From contig CAAGAW010000007.1 of the NCBI GenBank assembly GCA_900767465.1, positions 1 to 51,985 on the forward strand: a stretch of DNA of 51,985 nt. The letters run 5' to 3'. The notes beneath the pieces were generated by a model. That model had not been told where the DNA came from and searched no databases. It saw only the letters and a program-made list of their open reading frames with translations. The DNA comes from Clostridia bacterium. Lineage in GTDB: Bacteria > Bacillota > Clostridia > Christensenellales > Pumilibacteraceae. Made by a program: the position numbers and the translations under genes. Below are positions 33,264-41,506 of the stretch, in pieces; within the stretch, counting starts at the first letter, position 1; each line of letters starts with the position of its first letter.

Positions 33264-34613
33264 TCAGCCGACGCCGAAAAGAGCGGATCTCATTTCCGCA
33301 ACGAATTGTTCGCAGGTTTTGCCGTTCTCGTAACCGGCTTTGAGGTTCTTCTGAATATTGCGGATTTTATCGTACAATTCGTACACTTTGGAGTAGTACC
33401 CGTCGAAAGCCGGTTCTTTTTCGAAAGTGCAGGTAGCGACGGTAGAGCGCAGAGCGTCGTAAAGGTTTTTGTATGCTTCCGACCGGTAAGAGTTCTCGTC
33501 GATTTTGTCGAAAGCTCCTGCTTTTACGGGCATATAACCCGTTGTAAGCACAAATTCCAGATTGCGGCGCTCTTCGGTGAACCACTGCGCAAATACGGTT
33601 GCCGCTTCGGCTTTTGCGTCGGTCGTTTTGTAGGCGCAAAGTCCGACGCCCGCCTGAGTGGCTACCTTTTGTTTGCCGGCTTGTTGCGGCAACGGCAAAA
33701 CTTTGAGGTTCATATCTTCGGACGTGTTGTCGGGATAAGTGATTTCGTCGTTGTAATAGAGGACGGAAGCCGAAGAGCCGATACCGGCGCAGGTCTGTCC
33801 CGTCATAACCTGCGTGTTGGAATACATATCGGATACGACGATGTGTCCTTTGGCTATGGACTCGGCAAACATATCGTACGCGCTCATAAACGCGGGATTG
33901 GACGAATCGTACCAGCCGTCTTTATACGAAATGCTTTCTCCGTCGGATATGGCGCACAATTCGGCAAGTCTGATAAGAAAGTCTATCGCGCAGAACGGTT
34001 TGCCGCCCGACCAGTCGTAATACTTTCCGGCGACGTCGAAAAAGCCTTCCCACGTATCAAGGTCGGAAAACGAAACGTTTTTTTCCGCAGCGAATCTGTC
34101 GAAAACTCCGCCCGCGATAAAAAGCATATACGTCGATTTAGAAACGGGAAGAACGCAAAGACTGTCGTCGACCGTTCCGTCGTTAAGAAAGGAGGGGACG
34201 AACTCGCCGAGATCTTTTTGCGGAAGACGATTTTTCCAGTCCATAAGGTTGTCCGTTCCGAGACTTTTCGCGTCGCTTGCATGGCAAAAGAACAGATCGG
34301 GCATGTCCTTGGATCCGGCTTTTCCGGTTTGCGCGTCTTTGAGTTTTTTGCCTATCTGCGAGGCGTTGGACATCAGCGCGACGTTTATCACGATTCCCTT
34401 TTCTTTTCCCGTCGTCGAATTGAATTGTTCGATATAAACGTTCATCGGCGAATCGACCTGCTCGCCGTAAACGTGCCACATGGTAAGAGTCGTCGGTTTG
34501 CGGGGGTTAAGCAAAGTTCCGCTTTTGCCGCACGCAACAAAAACAAAAGACGTAGCGAGAGCAATCGCAACGACTACCGACAATGAAATCGTTTTCTTTA
34601 CGTTATAACTCAT
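33264..34613 (-). CDS. Solute-binding lipoprotein (family 1, sugar type)
   Basis: 449 residues. The signal peptide ends V-F-V-A-C (C28), followed by 'LTMWHVYGEQVDSPMNVYIEQFN', the usual opening of family-1 ABC sugar-binding proteins. Further matches are 'DLFFCHASDAKSLG', a tryptophan-rich hinge region, and 'AAATVFAQWFTEERRNLEFVLTTGYMPV' near the end. Such proteins normally feed an ABC importer, but no permease or ATPase gene is nearby. Instead the membrane LuxR regulator follows, which suggests a sensing role. Ribosome site GGAG; a consensus promoter lies ~165 bases upstream. Confidence 0.85.
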   Translation of the reverse strand: MSYNVKKTISLSVVVAIALATSFVFVACGKSGTLLNPRKPTTLTMWHVYGEQVDSPMNVYIEQFNSTTGKEKGIVINVALMSNASQIGKKLKDAQTGKAGSKDMPDLFFCHASDAKSLGTDNLMDWKNRLPQKDLGEFVPSFLNDGTVDDSLCVLPVSKSTYMLFIAGGVFDRFAAEKNVSFSDLDTWEGFFDVAGKYYDWSGGKPFCAIDFLIRLAELCAISDGESISYKDGWYDSSNPAFMSAYDMFAESIAKGHIVVSDMYSNTQVMTGQTCAGIGSSASVLYYNDEITYPDNTSEDMNLKVLPLPQQAGKQKVATQAGVGLCAYKTTDAKAEAATVFAQWFTEERRNLEFVLTTGYMPVKAGAFDKIDENSYRSEAYKNLYDALRSTVATCTFEKEPAFDGYYSKVYELYDKIRNIQKNLKAGYENGKTCEQFVAEMRSALFGVG

Positions 34614-34869
34614 TCTGGTTCTCCGAGGTCAGAGGTGCCGCGCCGAAACTCGCGCCTTAAAAATTTTTTTTCGGTTTTCCCCACCTTTCGGCGGTTTGGG
34701 TGGGGGAAACGATATTGCGTTTATGATATACTTACCGTAAGCTCAAACGCATGTGTCGGACGTTGTAAGTATTTACATTATAGCATATACGTGCGAGAAA
34801 GTCAATTCGCGCTTGTAATAACGTAAAAAATTATACGCGAAAAAATACCGGCTTTAAGGAGATACGATT
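34614..34869. promoter_or_regulatory. Divergent regulatory region, sensor operon / surface proteins
   Basis: The minus-strand promoter is TTGACT (34805-34800) and TATAAT (34782-34777), 17 bases apart, reading toward the solute-binding protein gene. Just downstream of it lie perfect inverted 8-mers ATACTTAC (34728-34735) and GTAAGTAT (34765-34772), candidate operator halves or a leader hairpin. A 7-bp stem CCCCACC/GGTGGGG (near 34680 and 34709) is also present. The plus-strand promoter for 34870 is less clear: TTGTAA (34763-34768) and TATACG (34786-34791), spacing 17, is one possibility. Confidence 0.6.
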
Positions 34870-37800
34870 ATGACGAGGGACTTGAAAAAAGCAAAGATAA
34901 TTACGCTTGTTCTGGGATTTACGATGTGTCTTGCGCTTATGCTCGGCATAGCGACGGCAAGACCGACCGTTGCGGCGTATGCTGCAGGAGAAACGGAGAT
35001 TGATACGTTGGGCGTAGCGTTCAAAAAGGTAAACGTCGGCGACAGCCTTGCCGCCGCTTTTGACTTCGAGGACGAAACCGAAAAAACGCTAAAAGTTCCC
35101 GCCGGCGCGCACTATACCGCAACTCTGAGTTGCGTGTTCAAAAACGGACAAGCGACGACGTTGTGGATAAAAGACAATGCGTCGTACTCGTGGAGCAGGG
35201 TTGAAAACCAACTTGTCGAGCAGAAAGTCGGTTATTGTATCCGCGTCCGTTTTGCTTCGAAAGAAGGATATAAACTGGTCAAAGAAGCAGACGTGCTTAA
35301 AAGTAAAATGCAGGTTCTTGGCGCGAAACTCGGCAAAGGCGAAGATATAGAACTTTGGGACAGCGCAGGGCAAAGCACCGCTTTGACGACAATCGATATG
35401 GATTTTGTCATTTCCAGAGGGATGACGTATCTAGGTTATCCGCGATACATAGCTCCCCGGATCGACGAAAAGGTGTATGGCAAAATCGCCACGGAATTTT
35501 CCGACACGGGTATATGGATCAGCGGCGCGCCCGGTCCGTATACGTACGAGGCAAAGATTGCGCCCATAGGAATGGAACTCCAAACGTCTAACGTTTTCGA
35601 CGAGTCGACTTGTTACTATCAGATAATCGCAAAAAACGCAATGGACGGCGGAACGATGTATATCACCGCAACGGCAAAGGACGGACAGACTTGCGATATT
35701 CCCGTTACGATTGCAGCCGTATCGGGCGGACACGAGCATACGTGGGTTGAAAAAATCGAGAAGATAGGTTACGAACATCACGGCTACACAAAATGCACCG
35801 ATCCCGCTTGTCCCGGCGTCGCCCCGGCTTTCGACAAAGGCTCGCAGTATGCAAGCCACGAGTTTGACGGCGGATGCACCGTAGCATGCACGAAGTGCGG
35901 CGACCTCGGTAATCCCGACGCAAAGCATAATTTTACTTTTCAGGTCGACAAAGACGACAGTTCGTACCACATAAGCCGCTGCGTTTGCGGCGAAGTCGAA
36001 AAGGACGAGAGCGGCATCGTCATAAAGGCAAAACACCGCGGCGGCGAGCAAACTTGTCTGAGCGGCGCAAAGTGCGACGTGTGCGGCAAAGAATACCTTG
36101 CACCGACAGGACATAAATACGAATTCAAGTCGTTCGGCAGCCTCGACGGAACGGACGTCATGCACCTCGGGTTCTGCAAATATTGTAAAGCGGAGGACAC
36201 GAGTTTAAGACACACCCCTGTCGGAGGCAAGGCAACTTGTCAAAAAAAGGCAAAGTGTGCCTATGAGAAAAACGGTGCCGCGTGTGGCTTGGAACACGGA
36301 GATTTTCTTCCGCATAATTTCGTGGACGGAATTTGCACGGCGTGTAAATCCGACAAGTTGATCAAACAAGTCGTGATCGACGTACCCGATTTTTACAAGG
36401 GAATGTCTTACAGTCCGCTATTTTATCCCGGAATCGTCAAAGGGAACGTCATCGAACTTAGTCGTTATTCTCACAAAGCGTCTTTCGACCGCGACGGGAA
36501 CGGCTATTTGTGCAATGCTGCCGATTGTGACACAACCTTTATCACCAACAACAGCGTAATGTGTTACGCTTTCAAACCGCAATCCGCCTGTGAATTTCCC
36601 GCAAGCGTTGACGAAATCGACGTCTCGGTCACTCGCGGCGAAGTGTTGAGCAAACAGATAAGATCACACGACGGGGCTTTGTTCGTTCTGGTACTTTTGC
36701 GCATTGACAGCGCCGTACAATCCATCGATATCGACGTTTCGCAGCCTATCGCGGGTAGACTTCCCGAAACGCTGCAAATCACCGAGAAAAACGGATGCGC
36801 CGTGACTATAAACCAAAGCAGCATCGAACCTTTGTTAGACGGTACGTTTATAGCCGAAAAACTATGCAAAGTCGAGTTTACGGTTAAAGCGCCCGAAGGA
36901 AAAGTTTTTCCGGTTTTGAGTCCGTCTTATATCGTGAGATGGCTTTGCGATTACAAAATTTCCGACTGTACGTTATACAGTTATACGCAAAGTTCCGATC
37001 TTACGGAAGTGACGTTCGTTGTTTATACGCGACAGGTAATCGAGTGTCCGCACGAAACGGTTATCTTAGAGGCGGGAAGACCTGCTACCTGCACCGAGGA
37101 CGGAATAAAGGACAAGTACGTTTGCGAAGGTTGCGGAAAAGCGTTTTTCGACGCCGCCCGCACCATGGCGTGGTACGACGTGATTGCGACGATCCCCAAG
37201 GGACATTCGGTCATACGCCACGACGCAACGCCTTGCTCCGACGGAAGAGACGGCAATATCGTGTATTTCGAATGTCGGCGCGAAGAATGCAAAAAACTCT
37301 TTTCGGACGCCGCTTGCGGCAACGAAATCACGCCTGAGGAAACGGTAATTCACGACTTTAAGACCGAATGGTCCTCGGACAAGGACAATCACTGTCACGA
37401 GTGTAAAAACTGCGAAGAAACGGCGGATATGGCGGCTCACCGTCCGGACAGGGCGGCGGCGACCGAGGACGATCCCGTAAAATGCCTTGACTGCGGCTAC
37501 AAAATCGTACCCGCGCTTACGCATACCACGCATCATACGACGCTTGTTCCGGGCGAGAACGCCACCTGCATGAAGGAGGGTAAAAAACCGTATTACAGAT
37601 GTAGCGGCTGCGAAGTGAAATTCGAAGACGAAGCGGCAACTATGCCTATCGCCGACGAAAGCGCGCTCGTAATTCCCAAGGCGCACCGTTTCGGCGCGTG
37701 GATACCCGGAGTAGCGGCAACCGAGGAAGCGGAAGGAACGAAAGGACACAAAGATTGCGATTTCTGCGGAAAACACTTTGACGAATCCGGCGAAGAAATC

Positions 37801-38187
37801 ACCGATCTTACGATAGCAAAACTCGTAAAAGCGGAAGTCACCGTCGTCGGCGGTACGGGCGGCGGCAGACTCACCGTCGGCGAAGCCGTCACCGTAACGG
37901 CGGAAGATAAAGAAGGAAAAGAGTTCAAAGGCTGGAAAGACGAAAGCGGAAATATCGTAAGCACGGATAAGGCGTATACCTTTACCGTAAAGGGAAAAAT
38001 GACTCTTACCGCCGTGTACGAAGATAAGCCGGGCAAAAGCGGACTTTCGGGCGGCGCGATCGCCGGTATCGCAATCGGCTCGGCAGCGGTCGCGGGAATC
38101 GGCGGATTTGCAATCTTCTGGTTCGTAGTAAAGAAAAAGACTTTCGCCGATTTAATCGCCGCGATCAAAGGAATTTTCAGAAAGTAA
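34870..38187 (+). CDS. Large secreted surface protein with CxxC repeats and C-terminal anchor
   Basis: 1105 residues with AAGGAG before the ATG. Signal peptide to ~40 (AAYAAG-E). Residues ~45-285 are beta-rich, the second part resembling a putative-Ig domain. Residues ~290-500 and ~735-990 hold cysteine-pair repeats of the 'ATCTEDGIKDKYVCEGCGKAF...PKGH' kind, common in gut Firmicute surface proteins. Residues 500-730 are another beta region. Then 'GEAVTVTAEDKEGKEFKGWKDESG...LTAVYED' is the bacterial repeat (InlB-B-like) motif. A glycine-rich membrane helix (GGAIAGIAIGSAAVAGIGGF) and a basic tail finish it. Probably a wall-spanning adhesin; ligand unknown. Confidence 0.75.
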   Translation: MTRDLKKAKIITLVLGFTMCLALMLGIATARPTVAAYAAGETEIDTLGVAFKKVNVGDSLAAAFDFEDETEKTLKVPAGAHYTATLSCVFKNGQATTLWIKDNASYSWSRVENQLVEQKVGYCIRVRFASKEGYKLVKEADVLKSKMQVLGAKLGKGEDIELWDSAGQSTALTTIDMDFVISRGMTYLGYPRYIAPRIDEKVYGKIATEFSDTGIWISGAPGPYTYEAKIAPIGMELQTSNVFDESTCYYQIIAKNAMDGGTMYITATAKDGQTCDIPVTIAAVSGGHEHTWVEKIEKIGYEHHGYTKCTDPACPGVAPAFDKGSQYASHEFDGGCTVACTKCGDLGNPDAKHNFTFQVDKDDSSYHISRCVCGEVEKDESGIVIKAKHRGGEQTCLSGAKCDVCGKEYLAPTGHKYEFKSFGSLDGTDVMHLGFCKYCKAEDTSLRHTPVGGKATCQKKAKCAYEKNGAACGLEHGDFLPHNFVDGICTACKSDKLIKQVVIDVPDFYKGMSYSPLFYPGIVKGNVIELSRYSHKASFDRDGNGYLCNAADCDTTFITNNSVMCYAFKPQSACEFPASVDEIDVSVTRGEVLSKQIRSHDGALFVLVLLRIDSAVQSIDIDVSQPIAGRLPETLQITEKNGCAVTINQSSIEPLLDGTFIAEKLCKVEFTVKAPEGKVFPVLSPSYIVRWLCDYKISDCTLYSYTQSSDLTEVTFVVYTRQVIECPHETVILEAGRPATCTEDGIKDKYVCEGCGKAFFDAARTMAWYDVIATIPKGHSVIRHDATPCSDGRDGNIVYFECRREECKKLFSDAACGNEITPEETVIHDFKTEWSSDKDNHCHECKNCEETADMAAHRPDRAAATEDDPVKCLDCGYKIVPALTHTTHHTTLVPGENATCMKEGKKPYYRCSGCEVKFEDEAATMPIADESALVIPKAHRFGAWIPGVAATEEAEGTKGHKDCDFCGKHFDESGEEITDLTIAKLVKAEVTVVGGTGGGRLTVGEAVTVTAEDKEGKEFKGWKDESGNIVSTDKAYTFTVKGKMTLTAVYEDKPGKSGLSGGAIAGIAIGSAAVAGIGGFAIFWFVVKKKTFADLIAAIKGIFRK

Positions 38188-38278
38188 CGATAAAAGGCAG
38201 AACGGCAAACAACGGTTTTAAGTCGCAAATCCCAAGCGCGATTTGAAATAAATAAAAAACTTATAAAAGGAGAAAATT

Positions 38279-41200
38279 ATGAAGAAATCACTTGTCGCAA
38301 TCATGACGATAACAATGACGCTTGTCTTGTCGTTGTCCGCGCTTACCGCTTGCGGCGGGAACAAGCACGAATTTTCCGACGAATGGCAGAAGGACGAATC
38401 GTACCACTGGCACGAGTGTACGAAGAAAAACCATACCGACACGACCGAGAAGGCCGCTCACGTATGGGACGACGGAGTAATCACCGTACCGCCCACCGAA
38501 GAAAAGGACGGCGAAAAAACTTTAACGTGTACCGAATGCGGATACAAAAGTATCAGATCGATTACAAAACTCACTCATACGCATAAGTTCGATAACTCGG
38601 TCTGGGAAAAAGACGATCTCAACCACTGGCACCCCGCGACCTGCGCCCACTCCGAAGTACAAGGTTCGCCCGAAGCGCACGTATGGGACGAGGGAGTAGT
38701 CACCACTCCGCCCACCGAGACGACCGAGGGAGTAAAAACCTACACCTGCGCCAAATGCGGACACACCAAGACGTCCTCGATCGGAAAAACCAACCACGAG
38801 CATACTTTCGATTCTGCCGTATGGGCAACCGACAGCGACAACCACTGGCACCCCGCGACCTGCGCCCACCACAGCGAGAGGGATTCGCTCGCTCCGCATA
38901 GCTGGAACGGCGGCGTAGTCACCACTCCCGCAGGTTACGGCACGGCGGGCGAAAAGACTTTTACCTGCTCGGTTTGTTCCAGAACCAAAGTCGAACCGAT
39001 CGCCGCTCTCGACGCCAAGGATAACGCCGTATCGATTGCTAGCGGCGTAACGCTCGACAAAACCTACGACGGAAAGGCGGTCGTTCTCGACCCCGCGAAG
39101 GTCAACCGCAGCGGCGACGGCGCGATTTCCGTTATGTATAAACTCACGGAAGCCGACGACAGCGCTTACTCCGTAGTCGCGCCTAAAGACGCGGGCGAAT
39201 ATACGGTAAAAGCGATCGTCGAAGCCACCGCGGAATGGAAAGGCGGCTCTGCCACCATGGATTTCACGATCGAACAACGCACGGTAGAATTGACCGAAAG
39301 CGTATTCGACCGTAAATTCGGAGAAAATCTCGAAAGCGGCAAGTTCGGTCTGACGTGCATAGACGTTGCGGAGGTTACGAATAACGTCGTACCTTGGGTG
39401 ACGATTTGCGCCCCCGAAGAATACTATGCCGTGGGTATCCACACGATTTCCGTCAGAAATCTGTTCGCGGACAGCGACAACTTTGCGATTGACGCGGGCG
39501 GGACTACTGAGGTAAAGTTTACCGTCTGGAACGCTCCCGAGTCCTTCTATAGCGGAATCCAAGATGTGTTCACCTTTCCCGGTAGCAGTGATGTTATGAT
39601 CACTACCACAATCGCTAATGGCACGGTGAATAAGGGAGACCAACTTTTAGTCAACGAAATCGGCAAGATAATCACCGTGAATAAAATCAAAAAGGGCACA
39701 AGCTCGTCGGCGATAGAGGTTAATACCGCAACCGCCGGTGAAGAAGTAGGCTTGTATATCGAAGGCGCAACGAAGGATGAGCTTAAGCGCGGATATATGC
39801 TGTCCAAGCCCGACACGGTTATCGGTTACAGTAAGTTTACGGCGACGGTCAGATTGCTTTTGCCGGCAGAGGGAGGAAGAAATACGCCGATATCCTCGGG
39901 ATATAATCCCAATGCGTACTTTGCCGACGCGTTCGACGAAATAAAAGCTTGTAAACTTACGTTCCCCGAAGGGGCAGCAATACTCATGCCGGGCGAAACG
40001 CTCGAAGGCGTCACCGTCGATTTCAACGGGGCGAAAAACCCCGTATTCGTCGGACGCAGATTCGTCCTCAGAGAAGGCGGAAAAACCGTTGCGGAATGTG
40101 TAATCACCGCGCTTCCCCACGCGACGAAAGTTGCGTGCAACGTTAGCGCGCCCGCAGGTAAAACCGCAGTCATCGAACCCATCGAAAGCGGTGAAAAAAC
40201 CTTTGCGTTTAACTTGAACAGAAGTTCCGCGATCAAAGACCTCGTCGCGAGCGAGGCAATCGACCTGGTTGTGAAATACAACGGCGTGATCGTGGGTAGT
40301 TACAAGCGCACGGGTCTCGGCGTGGGCAACGGCGATCTGGCGCACGTCGAAAACGGCGGCACGCTGGCAGGCTCGTTTATCAACGTCAATTTCGTAAAGA
40401 ACGTTTCGGGACTCACCGACGCGGACGGCAACTGGATTTGCAACGTGGCAAACGTAACTTTCGACGTTTCTGCCAAATTAACCCAACAAGTCAACAACCT
40501 TAGCGAAGGCAGCATAGTAACCGTTACGGTTGGCAAGGACGAGGTGAAATACTTCACCCTCAACGAACTCGAAAATCTTCCGAGCGGCTGGTACAGCTTT
40601 GTCAATGCGTTCAACGGCAACGGTTCTACTCGTTATCAGGTGTACACGGACGCCGGTGAAAAAGTTGCTATGATGTCGGATATGTTCATGTCGAGCGGCG
40701 GCAAATATTATGTCAGATACACCGCAAATGCCAACATCTTAAATGCTCAAATCGGCTTTAACGCCGCAAAGCCGGAACTTACGGCAACAAACACCACGTC
40801 GAGCCTTATTATCCCGTCCGGCAAGAAGGACGACAGAATCGTGATTAAAGTCACGTTGAATAAAGCCGTGTCTTATTTCCATACAAACACGGTCACGTTC
40901 CAAGGAAACGTTCCGGCTTTCAATGGCGGCGTGGTAAAGGTGTTCGACAGCAATTATCTGTTCTATAACGGAATTGGATATCAGAGTTTCGATACCGGAC
41001 ATCGGTTCTATTTGCCGACGAAAAACGCCGAGCAAACGTATGCGTATATTATGATGAAGTATGCCGCGGATTTGACAGGCACTGCAGAACTTAAATTCCA
41101 GCATTCAGCCGCCGGCGTACAAATGCTGAACGCGGACTTACAGACAATCCCTTTCAAGGCGAACGCAAGCCTGAATTTCGTCTTCAAACCGTCTACGACC

Positions 41201-41419
41201 GGTCAGTACAAAATCGAGATAGCGGAAACCGGTTCTAATACTCTCATACTGCCGACAACAATCAGCGTCCACAAGGTGTACGACCCCAAATTCGCTACTG
41301 TCAACATCAGCGACAATACGAAATTCAATGCAACCGAAACGGGATACTATTCATTAACCTTGAAGAACATGACGGATTCCGAACAAAGGGTGAGAATTCG
41401 TGTATACAAAGTGGCGTAA
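38279..41419 (+). CDS. Surface lipoprotein containing an EF-Tu domain II-III-like module
   Basis: 1046 residues. Lipobox L-T-A-C (C25). Residues 28-240: three repeats with 'HWHPATCAH' or 'HWHECT' followed by 'TCxxCG'. Residues ~245-420: two MBG-like beta domains (first 'LDKTYDGKAVVL'). Residues ~425-515 match EF-Tu domain II (IQDVF; AGEEVGLYIEG; ELKRGYMLSKP), and ~516-612 match domain III (AEGGRNTP; GYNPNAYF; ILMPGE; REGGKTV). The GTPase domain is absent. The last 430 residues are beta-rich and unrecognised. DNA from ~39,540 on is less GC-skewed than the 5' part, hinting at a different origin. AAAGGAG precedes the ATG. Confidence 0.8.
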   Translation: MKKSLVAIMTITMTLVLSLSALTACGGNKHEFSDEWQKDESYHWHECTKKNHTDTTEKAAHVWDDGVITVPPTEEKDGEKTLTCTECGYKSIRSITKLTHTHKFDNSVWEKDDLNHWHPATCAHSEVQGSPEAHVWDEGVVTTPPTETTEGVKTYTCAKCGHTKTSSIGKTNHEHTFDSAVWATDSDNHWHPATCAHHSERDSLAPHSWNGGVVTTPAGYGTAGEKTFTCSVCSRTKVEPIAALDAKDNAVSIASGVTLDKTYDGKAVVLDPAKVNRSGDGAISVMYKLTEADDSAYSVVAPKDAGEYTVKAIVEATAEWKGGSATMDFTIEQRTVELTESVFDRKFGENLESGKFGLTCIDVAEVTNNVVPWVTICAPEEYYAVGIHTISVRNLFADSDNFAIDAGGTTEVKFTVWNAPESFYSGIQDVFTFPGSSDVMITTTIANGTVNKGDQLLVNEIGKIITVNKIKKGTSSSAIEVNTATAGEEVGLYIEGATKDELKRGYMLSKPDTVIGYSKFTATVRLLLPAEGGRNTPISSGYNPNAYFADAFDEIKACKLTFPEGAAILMPGETLEGVTVDFNGAKNPVFVGRRFVLREGGKTVAECVITALPHATKVACNVSAPAGKTAVIEPIESGEKTFAFNLNRSSAIKDLVASEAIDLVVKYNGVIVGSYKRTGLGVGNGDLAHVENGGTLAGSFINVNFVKNVSGLTDADGNWICNVANVTFDVSAKLTQQVNNLSEGSIVTVTVGKDEVKYFTLNELENLPSGWYSFVNAFNGNGSTRYQVYTDAGEKVAMMSDMFMSSGGKYYVRYTANANILNAQIGFNAAKPELTATNTTSSLIIPSGKKDDRIVIKVTLNKAVSYFHTNTVTFQGNVPAFNGGVVKVFDSNYLFYNGIGYQSFDTGHRFYLPTKNAEQTYAYIMMKYAADLTGTAELKFQHSAAGVQMLNADLQTIPFKANASLNFVFKPSTTGQYKIEIAETGSNTLILPTTISVHKVYDPKFATVNISDNTKFNATETGYYSLTLKNMTDSEQRVRIRVYKVA

Positions 41420-41442
41420 AACCTGATCGGAAAACGTGCAAT

Positions 41443-41476
41443 CGGATAAGCGGGCGTAAAAACCCGCTTATTCCGG
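41443..41476 (+). other. Hairpin between surface-protein genes
   Basis: ATAAGCGGG pairs with CCCGCTTAT (9 bp, extendable over a bulge to CGG/CCG). There is no T-run after it, so it is more likely an mRNA stabiliser or processing site than a terminator. Confidence 0.5.
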
Positions 41477-41506
41477 TTATTTACACAAACAAAAAAGGAG
41501 ACGTCA

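Noticed and set aside
34670..34715. CCCCACC/GGTGGGG hairpin as a terminator
   Set aside because: Neither strand has a T-run after the stem; recorded only as part of the regulatory region.
41443..41476. Terminator between the second and third surface-protein genes
   Set aside because: The stem is good but is followed by TTATTTACAC rather than a T-run, and the next gene follows closely on the same strand.
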